Positions 25,187-32,644 of a DNA stretch of 64,000 bases are shown piece by piece. Within the stretch, counting starts at the first letter, position 1. The number at the start of each line of letters is the position of its first letter. The notes beneath the pieces were generated by a model. That model ran no database searches. It was not told the origin of the DNA and worked only from the letters and a program-made list of their open reading frames with translations. Source of the stretch: Solirubrobacter taibaiensis. Its GTDB lineage: Bacteria; Actinomycetota; Thermoleophilia; Solirubrobacterales; Solirubrobacteraceae. A program made the translations under genes and the position numbers. The DNA lies in NCBI GenBank assembly GCA_027587225.1, contig JAPDDQ010000022.1, positions 50,280 through 114,279 on the forward strand. The letters are read 5' to 3'.

Positions 25187-26025
25187 GCTGCGACAGCCTG
25201 ACGGAAGAACGCCTCGGCGGCATCGAGCGCGGCAAGCTCCACCCGCGGGTCCAGTCCGCGCCGCGCCAGCAGGTTCAGCCCGGCCGAGCCGACGTGGGGG
25301 AGGTCGTCGCGGGCGACGAGCCCGCCCGGATCGCCGCCGATGCTGGGCAACAGCGCCACGCCGAGCCCCGCCCGAGCGCCGGCGAGCACGCCCTCGAGCG
25401 TCGTCGACTGCCCGCGCACGCTGACGCGGCGCCCCTCGGCGGCCAGCGCCGTGAGCGCGCGCTCACGCAGCGCGCACGGCTCCTCGAACGCCACGAGCGA
25501 GTCCGTCCCGGCGTCCGGCGTGGAGTACCAGACCAGCGGCAGCCGGCCGATCTCCCGCCCGCCCTCGTCGCCACGGGAGGCGAGGATGATCGCGAAGTCC
25601 ACGACGCCCTTGGCCACGGACTCCGTGAGTTGCGTCGAGCGGCCGATCTCGAACCGCGTCGTCACGTGCGGGAACGCCTCGCTGAGCGCCCGGATCATCG
25701 CCGGCAGCACCTGCTCGGCCGCGTGCTCGGTGGAGCCGACCACGAGCGTCTGCTCGGCGCGGACGTCCAGCCGCGCGAGCGCCTGGTCGTGCACGGCGAG
25801 GATCTGGCGGGCCTCGGCCAGCACGCGATCGCCCTCGGCCGTGAACTTCATGCCGCGGCCGTCCTTCTCGAACAGCTTGCGCCCGAGTCCACGCTCCAGC
25901 AGCCGCACGTGCTGGCTGAGCGCGGGCTGGCTGATGTGCAGCGCGGCGGCCGCCTTGCTGAAGCCGCCGCACTCGGCGATGGCGACCAGGGTCCGCAGGT
26001 GGTCGAGGTCCAGGGAGGTGGCCAT
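25183..26025 (-). CDS. LysR-family regulator (LysR1), sulfur-region candidate
   Basis: A 280-residue LysR regulator. The winged helix-turn-helix is at residues 6-65 (HLRTLVAIAECGGFSKAAAALHISQPALSQHV pattern), and an effector domain follows from about 90. It is translationally coupled to the sulfurtransferase downstream and divergent from the hydrolase/GlcD pair, 76 bases away. The classic LysR arrangement suggests control of the divergent genes and probably of the nearby monooxygenase operon. CATTAT lies 7 bases before the ATG, with no ribosome-binding site. The effector is unknown; sulfate-starvation regulators (CysB/Cbl/SsuR) are the functional analogy, not a demonstrated homology. Confidence 0.9.
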   Translation of the reverse strand: MATSLDLDHLRTLVAIAECGGFSKAAAALHISQPALSQHVRLLERGLGRKLFEKDGRGMKFTAEGDRVLAEARQILAVHDQALARLDVRAEQTLVVGSTEHAAEQVLPAMIRALSEAFPHVTTRFEIGRSTQLTESVAKGVVDFAIILASRGDEGGREIGRLPLVWYSTPDAGTDSLVAFEEPCALRERALTALAAEGRRVSVRGQSTTLEGVLAGARAGLGVALLPSIGGDPGGLVARDDLPHVGSAGLNLLARRGLDPRVELAALDAAEAFFRQAVAA

Positions 26026-26032
26026 CGATCAG

Positions 26033-26038
26033 ATAATG
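26033..26038 (-). promoter_or_regulatory. Candidate -10 box for LysR1; nearby operator-like motif
   Basis: CATTAT on the minus strand, 7 bases before the LysR1 start codon. On the plus strand the same place reads GATAAT, followed 9 bases later by TCCGATC (26047-26053). The GATAAT and TCCGATC pair recurs next to each other at 28095-28107, before the monooxygenase operon. Confidence 0.35.
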
Positions 26039-26101
26039 CCATGAAATCCGATCGGGTATTCGTCTTGGACGTTCGGCGGGCGCGCGCGAACAATCGGCGA
26101 G

Positions 26102-26758
26102 GTGACTTCCACCACTCTGCCGAGCCGTGTCCTGTCCTGGGATGAGCCGACCGGGATCAACCCGCGCGGCACGCTGATCGTCCTCACCGGCCGCGGTGAA
26201 TCACCCGCGGTGTACGAGCGCTTCGGCCGCCGGCTCGCGAACGACGCCTACCGCGTCCGGGTCATCGAGACGCGCCTGGACGACCTGGTCGCCACGCGCG
26301 CCGAGGTCGAGGCCCAGCTCGACGGCGCCGTCGCACCGCACGTGTTGGTGGGCAGCGACGCGGGCGCTGCGTTCGCCGCGCAACTGGCGCACGCGCTAGA
26401 CGCGGACGCGCTCGTGCTCGCCGGCCTCACGGTCGCCGCGCTCACCGGCGATGAGCTCGAAGCCCGCACGGCCTGCCCGGCCCATCGTGCCCGGCTGGCC
26501 GAGACCTCCGCGCTCGGACACCTCGCCGACGAGGTCCCCGAGGCGCTGCGCGACGTCCGGCCTCCGGCGGTGCCGACGCTCGTCATTCACGGAGCCGCGG
26601 ACCCGGTGAGTCCACCGCCGCAGCTTCCCGGCGCGGAGACGGTGACCATCGCCGGCGGCCGTCACGACATCCTCAACGACGTCACCCACCGCACGGTCGC
26701 CGCGACGATCGTGCTGTTCCTCGAGCGCCTGCGCCACGGCGCGGACATCGTGGTGTGA
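26102..26758 (+). CDS. Alpha/beta hydrolase with atypical nucleophile elbow
   Basis: A 218-residue alpha/beta-hydrolase-fold protein. It has the early strand LIVLTGRGES in place of HGxx, the elbow VLVGSDAGAAFAA, the acid loop LVIHGAADPVSP and the histidine in GGRHDILND. The elbow places Asp where Ser is normal (G-S-D-A-G). The triad would be Asp-Asp-His, as in haloalkane dehalogenases and epoxide hydrolases, or the enzyme may be inactive. Members near LysR genes are often annotated as lysophospholipase-like. The GTG start is the only one near LysR1; it overlaps the GlcD-like gene by 4 bases (GTGA). Confidence 0.78.
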   Translation: MTSTTLPSRVLSWDEPTGINPRGTLIVLTGRGESPAVYERFGRRLANDAYRVRVIETRLDDLVATRAEVEAQLDGAVAPHVLVGSDAGAAFAAQLAHALDADALVLAGLTVAALTGDELEARTACPAHRARLAETSALGHLADEVPEALRDVRPPAVPTLVIHGAADPVSPPPQLPGAETVTIAGGRHDILNDVTHRTVAATIVLFLERLRHGADIVV

Positions 26759-28071
26759 GCCTCACCGCACTCCTGCGCACGGTTCCGTCGGCGACGACCG
26801 ACACCAGCGTCCTCGAGTCGCGCCGGACGGATCGTTCCGGCGTGCTCGGGGCGGAGCCGCGGGCGGTGGTCCTGGCCGCCAGCGTCGGTGAGGTCCAGGC
26901 CACCGCCGCGTGGGCGCACGAGCACCGCGTGCCGCTCGTCGCGCGCGGCGCCGGCACCGGCCTCGCCGGCGGCGCGATCGCCGGCGGCGCGATCGCCGAC
27001 GGCGCCGTCGTGATCGACCTCAGCGGCCTGAACCGCATCCTCGAGCTCGACCCGGTGGACGAGCTCGCCGTGGTCGAGCCCGGCGTGATCACCGCCCACC
27101 TCGACGCGGCCGCCCGCGAGCACGGTCTGTTCTTCGCCCCTGACCCCGCGAGCGCGGCCATCTCCACCGTCGGCGGGAACATCGCCACCAACGCGGGCGG
27201 CGTGCGCTGCGTCAAGTACGGCGTCACGCGCGAGTCCGTGCTCGGGCTCGACGTCGTGCTGGCCGACGGTCGCCGCATCAGCACCGGTCGGCGCACGGCC
27301 AAGGGCGTCGCGGGCTACGACCTCACGTCACTGTTCGTCGGCTCGGAGGGCACGCTGGGCCTGATCGTGGGCGCGACCGTCCGGCTGCGGCCCGTGCCGA
27401 CCACGCTCACGACGCTCGCGGCCGCGTTCGACTCTCCGCGCAGCGCCGCCGAGGCGTGCACCGCGCTCGCCGCCCGTCGCCTGCAGCCCAGCATGCTGGA
27501 GCTGCTCGACGAGGCCACGCTCGACGTCGTCGACCGCGCACAGGGCACCGCGCTGCGCGAGCACGGCGACGCGCTCGTGATCGCGCAGTTCGAGAGCGAG
27601 AACGAGCACGCCGCCGCGCGTGAGTTCCTGCGCCCGCTCGGCGGCGACCCGGACGAGTGGCTCGCCGCGCGCCGGCTTGCGCTGCCGTCGATCGAGCACT
27701 TCGGCTCGGCCCTGATCGAGGACATCTGCGTCCCGCGGTCCAAGCTCGGCGAGGCGTTCGCCCGCGTCCGCGAGATCCGCGCCGACACCGGCGCCGACGT
27801 CTACACGTTCGCCCACGCAGGCGACGGCAACCTGCACCCGATCCTCGGCTTCCAGCGGCCCGGGCCGCCGCCCGAGGCGATCGAGGCCGCCGACCGCATC
27901 TTCGCGCTCGCATTGGAGCTCGGCGGCACCGTCACCGGCGAGCACGGCGTCGGCGCGCTCAAGCGCGACTGGCTCCTGCGCGAGCTCGGCGAGGACACGC
28001 ACGCGGTCCACACGGACATCAAGCGCGCGCTCGATCCGCGCGGCGTCCTGAACCCCGGCCGCGCGATCTGA
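26755..28071 (+). CDS. FAD-linked oxidase, GlcD/D-lactate dehydrogenase family
   Basis: A 438-residue FAD-binding PCMH-type oxidase. The N-terminal FAD domain has ARGAGTGLAGGAIAGGA (about 62-79), STVGGNIATNAGGVRCVKYG (about 135-154) and SLFVGSEGTLGL. The C-terminal oxidase domain has IEDICVPRSKLGEAF, FAHAGDGNLHPIL with the metal/substrate His pair, and TGEHGVGALKRDWL. It oxidises 2-hydroxy acids such as glycolate or D-lactate to 2-oxo acids. The usual GlcE/GlcF partners are absent. It starts with GTG, overlapping the hydrolase stop. It is 49 bases upstream of the monooxygenase operon on the same strand and could oxidise a hydroxy acid released there. Confidence 0.88.
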   Translation: MSLTALLRTVPSATTDTSVLESRRTDRSGVLGAEPRAVVLAASVGEVQATAAWAHEHRVPLVARGAGTGLAGGAIAGGAIADGAVVIDLSGLNRILELDPVDELAVVEPGVITAHLDAAAREHGLFFAPDPASAAISTVGGNIATNAGGVRCVKYGVTRESVLGLDVVLADGRRISTGRRTAKGVAGYDLTSLFVGSEGTLGLIVGATVRLRPVPTTLTTLAAAFDSPRSAAEACTALAARRLQPSMLELLDEATLDVVDRAQGTALREHGDALVIAQFESENEHAAAREFLRPLGGDPDEWLAARRLALPSIEHFGSALIEDICVPRSKLGEAFARVREIRADTGADVYTFAHAGDGNLHPILGFQRPGPPPEAIEAADRIFALALELGGTVTGEHGVGALKRDWLLRELGEDTHAVHTDIKRALDPRGVLNPGRAI

Positions 28072-28094
28072 AATCAGTGTCGATTCGTAATCCT

Positions 28095-28100
28095 GATAAT
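28095..28100 (+). promoter_or_regulatory. Candidate promoter of the 13-gene monooxygenase operon
   Basis: The 49-base gap 28072-28120 is strikingly AT-rich for this window. It contains GATAAT at 28095-28100 directly followed by TCCGATC, and TAGTCT at 28113-28118. If TAGTCT is the -10, the true start could be the GTG at 28133 rather than the ATG at 28121. Confidence 0.35.
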
Positions 28101-28120
28101 TCCGATCAACTTTAGTCTGT

Positions 28121-29314
28121 ATGCTCGAAATCGTGTTCGACGAAACCCTTCCGGAGACCGCGGCCCGCCGCGTCGAGTTCATCTCGCTGTCGCACCTGAA
28201 CCCGTCGACGGAGCTGAACCCGGTGCCGTCGCGGGCGATCGACCTCGGCTATTTCCGCCGCTACGTCCGCTCGCTCGAGGAGGGCGGATACGACTACACG
28301 TTGCTGCCGTACGGCTCGCAGGGCGCGGACTCGTTCGTCGTGGCCTCCGCCGTCGGCCAGCTCACCGACCGGCTGCGGCCGATCGTCGCGCTGCGGCCCA
28401 ACACGACGTTCCCGCTCGTCGCCGCGCAGAAGCTCGCGACGCTCGACCAGCTCACCGAAGGCCGCGCGGTCGTGCACCTCATCTCCGGCGGCAGCGACGC
28501 CGAGCAGGCCGCCCAGGGCGACTACGAGCCCAAGGACCGCCGCTACGCGCGCACCTCGGAGTACATCGACCTGCTGCGCCGCGCCTGGCACGAGCCGGAG
28601 GCCTTCAGCCACGCCGGCGAGTTCTTCAAGTTCGACGGCTTCGGGCCCGGCCTGCCGCCCTACGGCGAGACGATCCCGATCTCGATCGGCGGCTCCTCGG
28701 ACGCGGCCTTCGCGATCGGCGGCGCCAAGGCCGACGTCTTCTCCTTCTGGGGCGAGCCGCTGGCGGACATCCGCGCCCAGATCGACCGCGTCCACGCCAT
28801 CGCGGCATCCGCGGGCCGGACCGACCGCCCGCGGATCTGGGTCACGTTCCGGCCGATCATCGCCGAGACCGAGGAGCTCGCCTGGGCCAAGGCGCAGGAC
28901 TACGTCGAGCGGATCGGGCGCACGTTCCAGGCCGGCACGTTCCACAAGCGTTACCTGAACAAGGGGGAGGCGCCGCAGAACGTCGGCGCCCAGCGTGCGC
29001 TCGCGTTCGCGGCCGCCTCCGAGCGCTACGACCGCGCCCTCTGGACCCGCACCGCCGCCGCCACCAACGGCGCGGGCGCGTCGACCGCGCTCGTCGGGAC
29101 GCCCGAGACGGTGGCCGCGGCGATCCTCGACTACGTCGACCTCGGCGCCGACCTCGTCTCGATCCGCGGCTACGACACGCTCAACGACGCCGTCGACTAC
29201 GCCCGCTCCGTCATCCCACTCGTCAAGCAGGAGCTCGCGCACCGCGAGGCGACCGGCAGCCGAGGCACGTTGCAGGCCGAGCACCTCGGCCACTTCGCGG
29301 AAGCCGGCGTATGA
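28121..29314 (+). CDS. SsuD-like flavin-dependent monooxygenase 1 (LLM class)
   Basis: A 397-residue bacterial luciferase-like monooxygenase closest in pattern to alkanesulfonate monooxygenase SsuD. ALRPNTTFPLVAAQKLATLDQLTEGRA is the flavin-phosphate-binding barrel region, followed by LISGGSDAEQ, PISIGGSSDAAF, FSFWGEP, and GAGASTALVGTPETVAAAILDY near the C-terminus. It should use reduced FMN and oxygen to cleave C-S bonds of sulfonates, releasing sulfite and an aldehyde. It is a paralogue of 36912-38033. It is the first gene of a 13-gene operon; its stop overlaps the permease start by 4 bases. The first ~15 residues are uncertain because a GTG 12 bases downstream is an alternative start. Confidence 0.9.
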   Translation: MLEIVFDETLPETAARRVEFISLSHLNPSTELNPVPSRAIDLGYFRRYVRSLEEGGYDYTLLPYGSQGADSFVVASAVGQLTDRLRPIVALRPNTTFPLVAAQKLATLDQLTEGRAVVHLISGGSDAEQAAQGDYEPKDRRYARTSEYIDLLRRAWHEPEAFSHAGEFFKFDGFGPGLPPYGETIPISIGGSSDAAFAIGGAKADVFSFWGEPLADIRAQIDRVHAIAASAGRTDRPRIWVTFRPIIAETEELAWAKAQDYVERIGRTFQAGTFHKRYLNKGEAPQNVGAQRALAFAAASERYDRALWTRTAAATNGAGASTALVGTPETVAAAILDYVDLGADLVSIRGYDTLNDAVDYARSVIPLVKQELAHREATGSRGTLQAEHLGHFAEAGV

Positions 29315-30309
29315 GCACCGTGATCGCCGGCGCCGCGAGCGAGCCCGTCACCAGGTCGGCCGTCCCGCGCCATCGCGTGCGCTGGCCGCTGAGCCGGCGC
29401 TACGTCCTCGGCCGGCTGCTCAACGCGCTGCTCGCCGTATGGGCGGTGTTCACGATCGTCTTCTTCGCGCTGCACGTCACCGGCGACCCGTCCGTGACGC
29501 TGCTCGGACCGGACTCCACCGCCGCGGACCAGGCCCGCGTCAGTGCCCACCTCGGCCTCGATGAGCCGCTCTGGCGTCAGTACCTGATCTTCCTCGGCCA
29601 GTCGATCACGGGCGACTTCCCGGAATCGATCCGCTACGGCGTCTCGCCCGTCGGGATCGTGTTCGAGCGTCTGCCCAACACGCTCCTGCTCGGGCTGACA
29701 GGCCTGCTGGCGGGCGCGATCGCCGGGCTCTCCGCCGGCTACTACGCCGCGGCCGGCCGCTCGCGCCGCCTGCGCCGGATCCCGGTGAGCATCCTGACCG
29801 CGTTCGAGGCCGTGCCGAGCTTCTTCCTCGGCGTCATCTTCATCGCGCTGTTCAGCATCACCTGGGCGGTGCTGCCGATGGCGTGGGACGGAAGCGCCGC
29901 GAGCCTCGTGCTGCCCGCGGCGGTGATCGCGCTCGCGCTCGCCGCGCCGATTGCGCGGGTCTTCCGCGCCACGCTGGTCGAGACGTTCGAGGCCGATCAC
30001 GTGCGCCTCGCGGAGTCCAAGGGCCTCTCGCGCCGGCACGTCACGCTCCGCCACGTCGTCCTGAACTCGCTCGCGCCGGTGGTGAACGTGATCGGCGTCC
30101 AGGCCGGCGTGGTGCTGGGCGGCGCGGTGGTGACCGAGACGGTCTTCGGCTGGCCCGGCGTCGGGCAGCTCGCCACGTCCGCCTTCGCCACCCGTGACTA
30201 CCCGCTCGTGCTCGCGACGGTGTCGCTGATCGCGGTGGGCTTCGTGCTCATCAACCTGCTCGTGGACCTCGTCGGCGCGCTGCTGGACCCGCGCGGAGGG
30301 CGTCGATGA
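29311..30309 (+). CDS. ABC transporter permease, DppB-type
   Basis: A 332-residue inner-membrane permease of the oligopeptide/nickel class (DppB/OppB). The N-terminal RRYVLGRLLNALLAVWAVFTIVFFALH helix is followed by the periplasmic loop DPSVTLLGPDSTAADQARVSAHLGLDEPLW, which is diagnostic for DppB. Six helices follow. The EAA-like cytoplasmic loop is ADHVRLAESKGLSRRHVTLRHVVLNSL. It forms the channel with the next gene. All junctions are ATGA overlaps. Sulfonate importers are usually of the SsuA/B/C type, so a peptide-type importer here suggests a larger or polar substrate. Confidence 0.95.
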   Translation: MSTVIAGAASEPVTRSAVPRHRVRWPLSRRYVLGRLLNALLAVWAVFTIVFFALHVTGDPSVTLLGPDSTAADQARVSAHLGLDEPLWRQYLIFLGQSITGDFPESIRYGVSPVGIVFERLPNTLLLGLTGLLAGAIAGLSAGYYAAAGRSRRLRRIPVSILTAFEAVPSFFLGVIFIALFSITWAVLPMAWDGSAASLVLPAAVIALALAAPIARVFRATLVETFEADHVRLAESKGLSRRHVTLRHVVLNSLAPVVNVIGVQAGVVLGGAVVTETVFGWPGVGQLATSAFATRDYPLVLATVSLIAVGFVLINLLVDLVGALLDPRGGRR

Positions 30310-31154
30310 CCGCCATCGCGCTCGAGGCGGCACCGACGCGCCGCCGCACCACGGTCGGCGCCGCCCTGGCCGCTGTCTACCTCGTGCTCATCGTCGGCGC
30401 CGTCATTCTCGCGCCCGTGGTCGCCCCCGGGGGCTACGACGCGCAGGATGTCGTCAACCGCTTCGCGGCCCCCACCTGGATCGGCGGGCATCCGCTCGGC
30501 ACGGACGAGTTGGGCCGTGACGTGCTCACCCGCGTGATTTACGGCGGGCGCCCGGCGCTGGGCGTGAGCGGCGTCGCCGCCGTCCTCGCCACGCTGATCG
30601 GCGTCGCGCTCGCGCTGCTCGCCGCGCTCGGCGGGCGGGCCTGGGACGGCGTGCTCGGCCGGATCGCCGACGTCCAGCTCGCGATCCCGTCGATCCTGCT
30701 CGCGCTCGTCGTCCTCGGCTTCGTCGGCAACGGGTTCGTGCCGTTGGTCGCCGTGCTCACGGTCGGCGCCTGGGTGCTCACGTTCCGGATCCTGCGCGTG
30801 CACGCCGCGTCGGTCGTCGCGCTGCCGTACATCGAGGCGGCGCGGCTCAGCGGCGCGAACACCTGGGACCTGCTGCGCCGGCACGTGCTGCCCGCGTCCC
30901 TGCCACTGCTGATCGTCGCGTTCACGCTGAACTTCTCGTCGGTCCTGATCCTCGAGTCCAGCCTCGGGTACCTCGGGCTCGGCGTCCAACCGCCGCAGCC
31001 CGACTGGGGGCAGATGGTCGCGTCCGGGCAGGCGCAGCTCGCCGGGGCATGGTGGATCTCGCTGGTCCCGGGCGCGTTCATCGTGCTCACCGTCGTGAGC
31101 CTGCAGGTGCTGGGCGACCGGCTGGCCGACCACTTCTCCCTGGTTCAGCGATGA
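30306..31154 (+). CDS. ABC transporter permease, DppC-type
   Basis: A 282-residue partner permease (DppC/OppC). An N-terminal helix at about residues 17-40 leads to HPLGTDELGRDVLTRVIYGGRPALGVS, the DppC hallmark. Further helices and the EAA loop PYIEAARLSGANTWDLLRRHVLPASLP follow, with LGYLGLGVQPPQPDWGQM near the C-terminus. Length is normal. It is coupled at both ends by 4-base overlaps, with the DppB-type permease upstream and the fused ATPase downstream. It moves the same unknown substrate captured by the lipoprotein encoded at 32641. Confidence 0.95.
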   Translation: MTAIALEAAPTRRRTTVGAALAAVYLVLIVGAVILAPVVAPGGYDAQDVVNRFAAPTWIGGHPLGTDELGRDVLTRVIYGGRPALGVSGVAAVLATLIGVALALLAALGGRAWDGVLGRIADVQLAIPSILLALVVLGFVGNGFVPLVAVLTVGAWVLTFRILRVHAASVVALPYIEAARLSGANTWDLLRRHVLPASLPLLIVAFTLNFSSVLILESSLGYLGLGVQPPQPDWGQMVASGQAQLAGAWWISLVPGAFIVLTVVSLQVLGDRLADHFSLVQR

Positions 31155-32644
31155 CCGCGCTGACCGTCGAAGGCCTGCGGGTCGCCACCAAGACGGGCAC
31201 GCCGCTCGTGCACGGGATCGACTTCAGCCTCGCCGCGGGCCGCAGCCTGGGCGTCGTGGGGGAGTCGGGCTCGGGCAAGACGTTGACGGCGATGGCCGTC
31301 GCCGGCCTGCTGCCGGCGGGGGTCGAGACGACCGCCGGCGACATCCACGTCGCCGGATTCGAGACGGCCGGCCGGCGGGAACGGCTGCGCGACGCGTTCG
31401 GCGTCGTCTTCCAGAACCCGACCGTGTCGCTGAACCCGCGGCTCACGATCCGCCGCCAGCTCCGCGAGGCGCTCCCGCGCGAGCAGCGCACGGACGCGCG
31501 CGCCGTCGAGCTGCTGCAGCGCGTCGGCGTCCCGCGCGCCGCCGAGCGCCTGAACGCGTTCCCGCACGAGCTCTCCGGCGGCCTGAACCAGCGGATCGTG
31601 ATCGCCATCGCGATCGCGCGCTCGCCCAAGATCCTGATCGCCGACGAGGCCACCACGGCGCTCGACGTGAGCGTGCAGAAGCAGGTGCTCGACCTGATCG
31701 ACGACCTGCGCCGCGACCTGAACCTCGGCGTCCTGCTCGTCTCGCACGACATCGGCGTGATCGCCGACCGCTCCGACGAGGTGCTGGTGCTCAACGAGGG
31801 CCGGGTCGTGGAAGCCGGGCGCACCGAAGAGGTCCTGCGTGCGCCGTCGCACCCGTACACGCAGGCGCTGCTCGACGCGGTGCCGCGGCTCGACGCGACC
31901 GCACCCGTGCGGGAGGTCGGCGCGCCGCTGATCGCGGTGCGCGGCGTCACGCGCGACTTCGGGCCGCTGCGCGCCGTCGATGCCGTGGACCTCACGCTGC
32001 ACGCGGGCCAGTCGCTCGGCATCGTCGGCGAGTCCGGCTCGGGCAAGACGACGCTCGCCCGGATCATCGTCGGCCTCGACCGCCACCACACGGGTCAGCT
32101 GGAGGTGTCCGGCGAGCGGCCCCAGTACGTCTTCCAGGACCCGTACTCCGCGCTCGACCCGCGCCAGACGGTCTTCCAGATCATCGCCGAGCCGATCGAG
32201 CTCAGCGGCACGGACGCGCAGAACGCCGTCAAGCGAGAGAAGGTCGCGGAACTGCTGGACGCCGTCCGGCTCCCGCAGTCCTTCGCCACGCGCAAGCCGC
32301 GCCAGCTCAGCGGCGGCCAGCGCCAGCGGGTCGTGATCGCCCGCGCGCTCGCGCTGGACCCGACCGTGCTCGTCGCCGACGAGCCGGTCTCCGCGCTCGA
32401 CCTCTCGGTGCAGGCCGCGATCCTCGACCTGCTGGCGACGCTGCGCGCCGAGCGCGACCTCAGCTACCTCGTCATCTCGCACGACCTCGCGGTCATCAAG
32501 CAGCTGTGCACGGACGTCGCCGTCATGCGCGACGGCGCGATCGTCGAGCACGGCCCGGCCGACCTCGTCTTCGCCGACCCGCAGCACGCGTACACGCGCC
32601 AGTTGCTGGACGCGATCCCCAACCGAAAGGCAGTCGCATCGTGA
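31151..32644 (+). CDS. ABC transporter ATPase, fused DppD-DppF type
   Basis: A 497-residue protein with two complete ABC ATPase domains in one chain. Domain 1 has Walker A GESGSGKT at residues 37-44, signature LSGGLNQR and Walker B KILIADEATTALD. Domain 2 has a second GESGSGKT at about 296-303, signature LSGGQRQR and VLVADEPVSALDLS. In most Dpp/Opp systems these are two genes. The domain-1 signature departs slightly (LSGGLNQR for LSGGMRQR). The ATG at 31151 is fixed by the 4-base overlap with the permease stop, so a longer frame starting in the permease is discounted. It powers import of the operon's substrate. Confidence 0.95.
   Translation: MTALTVEGLRVATKTGTPLVHGIDFSLAAGRSLGVVGESGSGKTLTAMAVAGLLPAGVETTAGDIHVAGFETAGRRERLRDAFGVVFQNPTVSLNPRLTIRRQLREALPREQRTDARAVELLQRVGVPRAAERLNAFPHELSGGLNQRIVIAIAIARSPKILIADEATTALDVSVQKQVLDLIDDLRRDLNLGVLLVSHDIGVIADRSDEVLVLNEGRVVEAGRTEEVLRAPSHPYTQALLDAVPRLDATAPVREVGAPLIAVRGVTRDFGPLRAVDAVDLTLHAGQSLGIVGESGSGKTTLARIIVGLDRHHTGQLEVSGERPQYVFQDPYSALDPRQTVFQIIAEPIELSGTDAQNAVKREKVAELLDAVRLPQSFATRKPRQLSGGQRQRVVIARALALDPTVLVADEPVSALDLSVQAAILDLLATLRAERDLSYLVISHDLAVIKQLCTDVAVMRDGAIVEHGPADLVFADPQHAYTRQLLDAIPNRKAVAS

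Noticed and set aside
26961..27008. Short tandem repeat GGCGCGATCGCC in the GlcD-like gene
   Set aside because: It encodes GGAIAGGAIADGA in a glycine-rich FAD loop; two copies in GC-rich coding sequence are unremarkable.
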